Origin: Spirochaetia bacterium
Lineage (GTDB): Bacteria > Spirochaetota > Spirochaetia > Sphaerochaetales > Sphaerochaetaceae
Length of the DNA stretch: 5,165 nucleotides
Assembly: GCA_009929055.1 (NCBI GenBank)
Contig: SABI01000182.1
Coordinates: forward strand, 1 to 5,165
Reading direction: 5' to 3'
Shown: positions 1 to 5,165 of the stretch, in pieces
Layout of the letters: every line of letters begins with the position of its first letter
Numbering within the stretch: the stretch's first letter is position 1
The notes under the pieces: model-generated
What the model saw: the letters and a program-made list of their open reading frames with translations, nothing else
The model's database searches: none
Told to the model about the DNA's origin: nothing
Program-made: the position numbers and the translations under genes

Positions 1-1580
1 CCTATAATCATCCCTTCATATACAGGATCGCCAGGTACTACAAATAATTTACCACGAGGTTCGAGATGGAAAAGGGCATAGGGGATTGCACTGCCACTTC
101 TATCAGAGATAAGAGAACCAGTAAAGCGAGATTGAGAGTCCCCTTTATATTTCTCCCATCCTTTAAGAGAAGCATTCATGACTCCATTTCCTTTTGTATC
201 TGTGAGAAACTCATCTCGATAGCCAATAAGGGTACGAGATGGTATTTCAAAATGGATGGTTACCCAGTTCTCACTATCGTAGGTGATGTCAATCATAATC
301 CCTTTTCGTTTAGCTAATTTCTCCATCACGATACCACTATAATTTTCAGGGCAGTCAATTCTGAGGTTCTCTATTGGCTCTATGGTATGTCCATGTTCAT
401 CTTTTTTCATGACGATAGTAGGTTTTCCAACACAGAGTTCAAATCCCTCTCTTCTCATAGTTTCAATGATGATAGCAAGTTGGAATTCTCCTCTTCCTTT
501 AACAAGGAATGAGTCTGAGTCAACATCTCTTTCGACTCGAATTGATACATTCAGTAAAGCCTCTTTTTGAAGTCTTTCAAAAATCTTTGTTGATTGAATA
601 TTTTTCCCCTCTTTTCCTGATAAAGGAGAGATATTTTTCATAAATTTCATTGAGACTGTAGGTTCATCTATAGTAATTCTTTCAAGGGCTTTTACTTCAT
701 TTCGGTTACAAATTGTGTCTCCAATAGAGACTTTTTCAATACCACTTAATACTACAATGTCACCGGGCTCAACACTTTCTGCGTCATGAAATGTTGGTCC
801 ATCATAACTTTGTAGTCGTGTGACTCGAAGGGGATTTTTATTATTGTCTTTATCAATACATACTAATGAGTCGTTCATGTGGGCACTGCCGTTGACAACT
901 TTTCCAATAGCAAGGCGTCCTAGGTAATCAGAATAGCTTAAGTCTGACACTAACATTTGAAATGGCTCTTCATCGTCATACGTAGGGGCTGGAATTTTAT
1001 CTATCATTGCATCAAGGAGGAGGTGTAAATCATCTTCCAATTCTGTTGAGGTGAGGCCACACTTGCCAAGTCGTCCGATGCAATAAAAGAGGGGTACATC
1101 TAAGATATTCTCATCTGAATGGAGTTCAAGAAGTAAATCGTATACATTTTCAAGTACTTCTTCACTTCGAGCATCTTGTCGATCTACTTTATTAATAACA
1201 ACAATCACAGCAGCATGGTTCTTAAGTGCTTTTTGAAGGACAAATCGAGTTTGAGGTAAAGGTCCTTCAGCTGCATCAACAAGGAGTACTACCCCATCAA
1301 CCATTGAGAGGCCCCTCTCTACTTCTCCACCGAAGTCGGCGTGTCCAGGTGTATCAATAATGTTTATTTTCACACCTCTATAGCGAATAGCACAGTTTTT
1401 AGCACTGATAGTAATGCCTCTTTCCCGCTCTATGGCGTTAGAGTCCATAATTCTGTCACTAGTATCATCTGGGGAAAGTATTCCGCTTTGTCTAAATAAT
1501 CCATCTACGAGAGTTGTCTTACCATGGTCTACGTGGGCAATAATTGCAATATTGCGAATTTGTTCGTTTTTTATAATCAT
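1..1580 (-). CDS. typA: Translational GTPase TypA/BipA, 3' end cut by window edge
   Basis: This is a ribosome-binding GTPase of the EF-G/LepA superfamily. In the family it acts in the cytoplasm on ribosome assembly and translation under stress or cold. The 526 visible residues show G1 AHVDHGKTT (15-23), G2 ERERGITI (51-58), G3 DTPGHADFGGEVER (76-89) and G4 NKVD (130-133). They also show the TypA linker IPAPTYDDEEPFQM after about residue 196, and the late signatures IPSRTLIGYRDEF and PRGKLF before VYEGMIIG at the edge. The last motifs align with about residue 519 of the roughly 607-residue E. coli BipA, so about 80-90 C-terminal residues lie outside the window; this is not a broken gene. The start is ATG at 1580, directly before the conserved IRNIAIIAHVDHGK. 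An in-frame TGA lies upstream and no Shine-Dalgarno is visible. The G5 site reads CIGRLGKCG instead of the usual (A)SA/SG form. EF-G and LepA are excluded by the linker and C-terminal motifs. Confidence 0.97.
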   Translation of the reverse strand, partial: MIIKNEQIRNIAIIAHVDHGKTTLVDGLFRQSGILSPDDTSDRIMDSNAIERERGITISAKNCAIRYRGVKINIIDTPGHADFGGEVERGLSMVDGVVLLVDAAEGPLPQTRFVLQKALKNHAAVIVVINKVDRQDARSEEVLENVYDLLLELHSDENILDVPLFYCIGRLGKCGLTSTELEDDLHLLLDAMIDKIPAPTYDDEEPFQMLVSDLSYSDYLGRLAIGKVVNGSAHMNDSLVCIDKDNNKNPLRVTRLQSYDGPTFHDAESVEPGDIVVLSGIEKVSIGDTICNRNEVKALERITIDEPTVSMKFMKNISPLSGKEGKNIQSTKIFERLQKEALLNVSIRVERDVDSDSFLVKGRGEFQLAIIIETMRREGFELCVGKPTIVMKKDEHGHTIEPIENLRIDCPENYSGIVMEKLAKRKGIMIDITYDSENWVTIHFEIPSRTLIGYRDEFLTDTKGNGVMNASLKGWEKYKGDSQSRFTGSLISDRSGSAIPYALFHLEPRGKLFVVPGDPVYEGMII

Positions 1581-1597
1581 AACTAGCGAACTATATC

Positions 1598-1627
1598 ACA
1601 ATACGTTGCAATTATTATATATGTAAA
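1598..1627 (-). promoter_or_regulatory. Candidate promoter for typA
   Basis: On the minus strand a TTTACA box (1627-1622, 5 of 6 to the sigma-70 -35 consensus) is followed after 18 bp by TATTGT (1603-1598, 4 of 6). This predicts a start near 1591 and a leader of only about 10 bases, which would fit the missing Shine-Dalgarno. A perfect TATAAT at 1619-1614 is an alternative -10, but it has no recognisable -35 at normal spacing. The region is almost entirely A and T, so chance matches are likely. Read-through from the PfkB gene remains possible, because no clear terminator separates the two genes. Confidence 0.35.
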
Positions 1628-1631
1628 GAGA

Positions 1632-1649
1632 TATTATTTATAAATAATA
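1632..1649. repeat. 18-bp perfect all-AT palindrome between pfkB-type gene and typA
   Basis: TATTATTTATAAATAATA is its own reverse complement, centred at 1640/1641. It starts 10 bases downstream of the kinase stop codon and lies just upstream of the candidate -35 box of typA. It has no G or C in the stem and no T-tract after it on the minus strand, so it is a poor intrinsic terminator. It could be a regulator site or an UP-like element, or simply composition. Confidence 0.5.
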
Positions 1650-1658
1650 AAAGATAGC

Positions 1659-2591
1659 TTAATTAACCTCACTCCTAAATGGTGGATTAGCCCCCTTTCT
1701 ACTTGTGGTTACAGCTGCACAACGAACAGCAAAGTCCATGAGCTCATAGGCTTTTTCTTTATCTACATCGAGTGGATTTGTTATTCCATGTTCACTTAAA
1801 TAGGTAAGTGTTGCACCGCTGACGGTATCTCCAGCTCCTACTGTATCGACGATTGGATTGTCTATTGCAGGAACTGTGATGTCGAGTCCATTTTCACTTA
1901 TCCACCTTAGGCCATCTTTTCCCATGGTAAAAAGAACGACTTGAACTCTCCCAGCAAAGAGAACTTTAAGGGCCTCTTTTTGGCTTATATCTGGAAAAAG
2001 AAATTCAAGGTCTTCGTGAGAAAGTTTAATAATTGAAGACATAGAGGCAACTTTTAGAACTCGTTCTCTATAGAGGTCAAAATCTTCTATAACAGTTGGT
2101 CTCACATTAGGGTCAAAAAAGATAAGAGGAAGATTTTTCATCTCTAAAAGAGCTTTAAGAATTTGATTTCCACTTTGTTCGAGAGCGATAGAAACTGATC
2201 CCACATGGAGGTAATCAAGGTTGTCTATTGATTCTATTGCTTTTAGAATATCGTCGCTGCTAAGGGTACTAATTGTAGTCCCTTGGGTATAAAAGACATA
2301 AGAAGCAGCTCCTGTTTTATCAAGTTTAGCAAATCCTATCATTGAATTTTCTTTGACATCGGTAAGAAATGGGATTACATTGACGTTGTTTTTCTTAAAA
2401 TAGTCTTTCATTTGCACGCCAAACATATCTTTAGATAATTTACCTATATAGGTTACCGGTGAACCTAATCTAGAGGCTGCTGTTGCTGCATTAAGGGCAC
2501 ATCCTCCGCTATAGTAATGAAATAGAGATTCCCCTTTTTCTGAAGTTCCTCCAATGAGATCAATTAACGCTTCACCTAGAAATCCAATCAT
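1659..2591 (-). CDS. PfkB-family carbohydrate kinase, fructokinase-like
   Basis: This is a cytoplasmic ATP-dependent sugar kinase of the ribokinase/PfkB fold, 310 residues, a normal full length. It shows the start strand GFLGEALIDLIGG (3-15), the first PfkB signature GGCALNAATAASRLG (29-43), the sugar/ATP-region motif FDPNVRP (159-165), KLSHEDLEFLF (189-199) and the second signature DTVGAGDT (249-256). D255 is the expected catalytic base and GAG the anion hole. The GEALID opening, DPNxRP and LSxEDLEFL are typical of bacterial fructokinases, so phosphorylation of fructose or a similar hexose is the best guess; ribose, other sugars or nucleosides cannot be excluded from sequence alone. The ATG at 2591 is set by AAGGAG seven bases upstream. 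It lies 13 bases after the HD-domain gene and is almost certainly co-transcribed with it. No sugar transporter or hydrolase is in view to fix the substrate. Confidence 0.95.
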   Translation of the reverse strand: MIGFLGEALIDLIGGTSEKGESLFHYYSGGCALNAATAASRLGSPVTYIGKLSKDMFGVQMKDYFKKNNVNVIPFLTDVKENSMIGFAKLDKTGAASYVFYTQGTTISTLSSDDILKAIESIDNLDYLHVGSVSIALEQSGNQILKALLEMKNLPLIFFDPNVRPTVIEDFDLYRERVLKVASMSSIIKLSHEDLEFLFPDISQKEALKVLFAGRVQVVLFTMGKDGLRWISENGLDITVPAIDNPIVDTVGAGDTVSGATLTYLSEHGITNPLDVDKEKAYELMDFAVRCAAVTTSRKGANPPFRSEVN

Positions 2592-2598
2592 ATTGCTA

Positions 2599-2604
2599 CT
2601 CCTT
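2599..2604 (-). promoter_or_regulatory. Ribosome binding site of the PfkB kinase gene
   Basis: AAGGAG on the minus strand starts immediately after the TAA of the HD-domain gene and sits seven bases before the kinase ATG. A ribosome ending the upstream gene would be on top of this site, so translational coupling is likely. Confidence 0.8.
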
Positions 2605-3411
2605 TTACATATATTGTTTATATTCGGCTCCAGTAATCATTGCATATAACTCTACATATTCTTTTGCTGGAGACATTCTAATTTTTGGATAAAGTACTTC
2701 TTCAACTTGGAAATACCCTACTTCACTTGTCATTGAAATTTTAATAGAAATTGGTTTTATTATTCCTTTTTCTATACTCACCTTTTCTATTGCATGGGAT
2801 GAGTATTTATGAATATCTCCTATTTTTGCATCTGTTGATAAAGAGAGGGGTATTCGAGCCCTCCCCTTTTCCATATCACATCCATCAGCGATCAAAATAA
2901 CTCCACTTTCTATGCTATGTATTTTTCTATTGGCCATATGGCCTACAATTCCTTCAAGGGCAATGGAACGGATAATGACTCTTTTTTGTAAATCGTCAGG
3001 ATATACTTTATCAAGAAGCCTGGTGATGATAGAAAGGGCGAGGGAAGCACTAAGAAGCTCATGGTCTTCTCTCCCTACGGCCATTCCTAAGTCGTGTAAA
3101 AATGCAGCAAGGATAACAGAAGAGAGGGAATCATCACTTGTTCCTACATGATCTTGTTCTAGAGAACCTAAGATTCCCCCCTCTTTTAATAACTTAATCA
3201 TCTTTATGGCATTAAGGCAGACCTGACGCATATGTACAGGTCCATGGTCATTGTATCCTAAGCGGACAATGGAGACACTATTAGCATATTCTTGCATCTG
3301 TTGCACTTCTTCGTCTTCGATAAGGAGTCGAAGCAGTTTACCAGGTTTACTGTTTTCATCTACTGCTTGATATAATTTACGTTCAAGCGAGAGTTCTTTA
3401 GGCGATTTCAT
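2605..3411 (-). CDS. HD-domain putative metal-dependent phosphohydrolase
   Basis: This is a cytoplasmic protein of 268 residues from the ATG at 3411. In this numbering it shows GYNDHGPVHMRQV (52-64, with H56 and H60), the HD pair in AAFLHDLGMAVGREDHE (102-118; H106, D107; H117), a later EGIVGH (153-158; H158) and ADGCDMEKGRARIP (175-188; D176). These fit the metal-binding pattern H...HD...D of HD hydrolases and a subgroup marked by NDHGPVHxR, whose substrate I do not know. Residues after about 190 form a small C-terminal domain without a motif I recognise. A GTG at 3435 would add eight residues (MRQSTLIS). Neither start has a proper Shine-Dalgarno: GAGG lies 18 bases before the ATG. I prefer the ATG because the GTG leaves only about 20 bases after the preceding terminator. 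It is the first gene of a two-gene unit with the PfkB kinase. A role in nucleotide or phosphoester turnover is inference only. Confidence 0.88.
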   Translation of the reverse strand: MKSPKELSLERKLYQAVDENSKPGKLLRLLIEDEEVQQMQEYANSVSIVRLGYNDHGPVHMRQVCLNAIKMIKLLKEGGILGSLEQDHVGTSDDSLSSVILAAFLHDLGMAVGREDHELLSASLALSIITRLLDKVYPDDLQKRVIIRSIALEGIVGHMANRKIHSIESGVILIADGCDMEKGRARIPLSLSTDAKIGDIHKYSSHAIEKVSIEKGIIKPISIKISMTSEVGYFQVEEVLYPKIRMSPAKEYVELYAMITGAEYKQYM

Positions 3412-3456
3412 AGATATGAGTGTACTTTGCCTCACTTAAAAACGCAATTGCTATAT

Positions 3457-3486
3457 AAAAAAAAGTGAGACCTCAAAAGATCTCAC
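3457..3486 (-). terminator. Intrinsic terminator of the foldase gene
   Basis: On the minus strand GTGAGA (3486-3481) pairs with TCTCAC (3470-3465), with two further inner pairs across one mismatch, followed at once by eight T (3464-3457). It begins 24 bases after the TAA of the foldase gene and separates it from the HD gene. The stem is short, so leakage is possible. Confidence 0.8.
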
Positions 3487-3510
3487 CCGTATCATAAAAA
3501 AATTAATTCC

Positions 3511-5067
3511 TTAATTATTAGCTGTAATACCCATAATTCTGTCTAAGTAGACAGTAAGGAAATTATCTTGGAAGGCATCACTTGTAAATACTCTATCTAC
3601 TAAATCTTGTTGCATCTGTTGTTGATTCAAATAAGGGTAAATCATCGCTACATACTCATTAGTTTCTTGATCCATTGGTCCCATGCTGGTAACGGTTGCA
3701 AGGATAGAGGCGTTGTTACTTTTAATAAGAGGACTTACTTCACCAACATTCAAACTATAGAGAGTTTTCATACTTTCTACTTCATTTGAAAGGGCACTTA
3801 GATATCCACCGTTATCGGTATAATTAAAGCCCATAAGATAGTTAGAAGAGTTTACATTAAGACTTGTAGAGGGAACACTAATAAGAGGTAAGTTCATCTG
3901 TTCACTTACTTCCTTAAAAGATGATCCACTATTCACTTTAGCAAGGAATTCAGTTCCTACTTGCTCAATATAAGAATCAGTAACTTGTGCATCATTTGCC
4001 ATAATGTATCTTCTTACATCAGCAAGAACTTCACTTTCGTTAAAGTCTGGGAGGAAAGGGGCTTGTTCTACTTGGTAGAGGGCAAATCCATTACTAGAAG
4101 CGAACACATCTGAAACTTCTCCTTTTGGAGTTGCAAACAAGGTGTTAACCTCTTCTGGGTTAGCAAAGTTTCCACTTAATTCAAACAGGTAGTATACTCC
4201 TGCTTTTCCACCATCGGCGGCAAAAGAGTCAATGCTGTTGGCAATAGCTGCTTCACTAAAGGTGATTTCATTATTATCTATTCTTGCCTTTATTGATGCG
4301 GCAGCCTCTTGGGTATCAACTGTAATAATAGAGATATCTATGAGAGAAAAATTTGCTGGGTTTGATTGGGCATATTGTTTAGTAGCATCATCTGGATAGA
4401 GAGAGGAGTCCAATACGACATAATCAAAGGCTTTTGATTGATCTCCAATTGCTACTATATAGTTTAATTCTTCATCACTAGAGAGGGTGGTGAGGATGTC
4501 AGAAACGACTATTTGAGTAGGAATTGATTCTCTAATTTGTTTCTTTAAAGAATTTTTAGATTCAATACTTGCTTTTTCATAGAGAGAAATGTCGAATTTC
4601 CCATCTTTTGAATAGGAGCCGCTATCAATAATTGCTTGGTTGAGTGTAGTCTCTGATACAAGTATCTTCGCCTCATCTGCCATTTGGTTTATTGCAGTAT
4701 GAAAGACGGTACTTTCAAATGCACCGCGCCATATCTGATAGGCAGCTTGATCTGTATTACCTGTGTTGTTGCGCGCTTGTGCCTGATATTGAGAGTAGAA
4801 ATAGTTACCAGGTTTAAATTCTATCTTTTCATCACCATAAGAGCCAAACTCTATTGAATTACTGTTTTGTGAAGACCCAAGAGATGGAACTACTACTCCA
4901 ATAATTAATACTGTTGAAATAAGGGCAAGAATTACATACGTAGCTATTTTTGAAAATGTAATTGGTTGCTTATTCTTATTGCGTGATTTTCCTGAAACTT
5001 CTGACTGTGGAAGCTTTATCACTTTAGAATCTTCTTTCTGAGACTGTTTAGAATCCTTTGAAGGCAT
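3511..5067 (-). CDS. Membrane-anchored PpiD/SurA-like peptidyl-prolyl isomerase family protein
   Basis: This is a 518-residue envelope foldase or chaperone. Residues 1-40 are a hydrophilic, Lys/Ser/Gln-rich cytoplasmic tail, and 41-63 (IATYVILALISTVLIIGVVV and on) form one membrane anchor with no cleavage site evident. The rest should lie outside the inner membrane. Residues about 72-200 resemble the helical SurA N-terminal chaperone region, and FGSYGDEKIEFKPGNYF is like spirochaetal homologues as I recall them. Residues about 242-335 form a parvulin (PpiC) domain, with DGGKAGVYYLFEL, KGEVSDVF and NGFALYQVE. Residues about 370-462 (VGEVSPLI) may be a second, degenerate copy. The layout matches PpiD. 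The two usual parvulin histidines appear to be Ser246 and Ala329, so enzymatic isomerase activity is doubtful and a holdase role is plausible. The ATG at 5067 has AAGAGG six bases upstream. The gene has its own promoter and terminator and is therefore probably monocistronic. Confidence 0.9.
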   Translation of the reverse strand: MPSKDSKQSQKEDSKVIKLPQSEVSGKSRNKNKQPITFSKIATYVILALISTVLIIGVVVPSLGSSQNSNSIEFGSYGDEKIEFKPGNYFYSQYQAQARNNTGNTDQAAYQIWRGAFESTVFHTAINQMADEAKILVSETTLNQAIIDSGSYSKDGKFDISLYEKASIESKNSLKKQIRESIPTQIVVSDILTTLSSDEELNYIVAIGDQSKAFDYVVLDSSLYPDDATKQYAQSNPANFSLIDISIITVDTQEAAASIKARIDNNEITFSEAAIANSIDSFAADGGKAGVYYLFELSGNFANPEEVNTLFATPKGEVSDVFASSNGFALYQVEQAPFLPDFNESEVLADVRRYIMANDAQVTDSYIEQVGTEFLAKVNSGSSFKEVSEQMNLPLISVPSTSLNVNSSNYLMGFNYTDNGGYLSALSNEVESMKTLYSLNVGEVSPLIKSNNASILATVTSMGPMDQETNEYVAMIYPYLNQQQMQQDLVDRVFTSDAFQDNFLTVYLDRIMGITANN

Positions 5068-5073
5068 GTATGA

Positions 5074-5079
5074 CCTCTT
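5074..5079 (-). promoter_or_regulatory. Ribosome binding site of the foldase gene
   Basis: AAGAGG on the minus strand lies six bases before the ATG at 5067 and supports that start codon. Confidence 0.75.
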
Positions 5080-5094
5080 TTATGTCCAAATATC

Positions 5095-5114
5095 GTATCT
5101 TCCGAGGAAGATAC
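5095..5114 (-). repeat. Perfect 9-bp inverted repeat in the foldase 5' leader
   Basis: GTATCTTCC and GGAAGATAC are exact reverse complements separated by only two bases. With the predicted start near 5115 the element occupies about +1 to +20 of the mRNA. It could be a 5'-end stem-loop (eight pairs with a CUCG tetraloop on the transcript) or a DNA operator. There is no T-tract after it on either strand that would make it a terminator. Confidence 0.75.
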
Positions 5115-5121
5115 CTTCGCA

Positions 5122-5151
5122 AAAATACCACACACTCCTACTCTCTGTCAA
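5122..5151 (-). promoter_or_regulatory. Sigma-70-type promoter of the foldase gene
   Basis: On the minus strand a perfect -35 TTGACA (5151-5146) is followed by an 18-bp spacer and TATTTT (5127-5122, 4 of 6), with TGG directly before it giving an extended -10. The predicted start is near 5115, leaving a leader of about 48 bases. This is the best promoter in the window, and it is flanked or overlapped by two inverted repeats. Confidence 0.75.
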
Positions 5152-5159
5152 CGAGAGTA
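5139..5159. repeat. Operator-like inverted repeat spanning the -35 box
   Basis: TACTCTC (5139-5145) and GAGAGTA (5153-5159) are exact reverse complements around a seven-base centre that contains the whole -35 hexamer of the foldase promoter. Arm length, spacing and placement fit a dimeric repressor site. It does not match CIRCE (TTAGCACTC-N9-GAGTGCTAA). No regulator is encoded in the window. Confidence 0.55.
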
Positions 5160-5165
5160 ATTGAC

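Noticed and set aside
66..570. Two plus-strand open frames (66-317 and 382-570)
   Set aside because: They lie opposite the continuous TypA reading frame, encode no recognisable motif and have no ribosome binding site.
1..1580. TypA as a truncated pseudogene
   Set aside because: The frame is open to the first base of the window and matches full-length TypA up to VYEGMIIG; the missing end is due only to the window edge.
1414..1626. Plus-strand open frame over the typA 5' end
   Set aside because: It is antisense to the highly conserved GTPase motifs of TypA; its product resembles no protein family I know.
1632..1649. Intrinsic terminator after the sugar kinase gene
   Set aside because: The stem has no G-C pairs and is not followed by a T-tract on the minus strand.
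2912..3151. Plus-strand open frame inside the HD gene
   Set aside because: It is antisense to the HD motif region, which explains the open frame.
3607..3789. Plus-strand open frame inside the foldase gene
   Set aside because: It is short, antisense to an unbroken coding frame and without any motif.
5139..5159. CIRCE (HrcA) heat-shock operator
   Set aside because: CIRCE has TTAGCACTC and GAGTGCTAA arms with a 9-base spacer; here the arms are TACTCTC/GAGAGTA with seven bases between.

Overview
The window holds four protein genes, all on the minus strand and so read from right to left. It has an AT-rich, densely coding bacterial layout. In transcription order they are: a membrane-anchored PpiD/SurA-like peptidyl-prolyl isomerase-type foldase (5067 to 3511); an HD-domain putative phosphohydrolase (3411 or 3435 to 2605); a PfkB-family sugar kinase resembling fructokinases (2591 to 1659); and the GTPase TypA/BipA (1580 to beyond the left edge, lacking roughly its last 80-90 residues). 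I see no RNA genes, mobile elements, CRISPR array or plus-strand genes, and no gene-free stretch longer than 98 bases.

There are probably three transcription units. The foldase gene has the clearest promoter in the window (TTGACA, 18-bp spacer, TATTTT with an extended TG), a good ribosome binding site, and a hairpin plus T-tract terminator. Its control region carries two perfect inverted repeats, one spanning the -35 box and one starting at about +1. The HD and PfkB genes are 13 bases apart, and the kinase ribosome binding site lies directly after the HD stop codon, so they form one translationally linked unit. TypA follows after a 78-base, very AT-rich gap with promoter-like boxes and an 18-bp all-AT palindrome, so it may have its own promoter.

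The organism is a low-GC, probably diderm bacterium. The N-terminal stretch of the foldase after its membrane anchor (around FGSYGDEKIEFKPGNYF) and the gene types recall spirochaetes of the Treponema/Sphaerochaeta kind. That assignment is from memory and only moderately confident.

The genes do not make up an evident new system. They look like core functions: envelope protein folding, sugar phosphorylation, an HD hydrolase of unknown substrate, and a ribosome-associated stress GTPase. The most notable points are the operator-like dyads before the foldase gene, the loss of the conserved parvulin histidines in that foldase, a changed G5 motif in TypA, and the tight HD-PfkB pairing.
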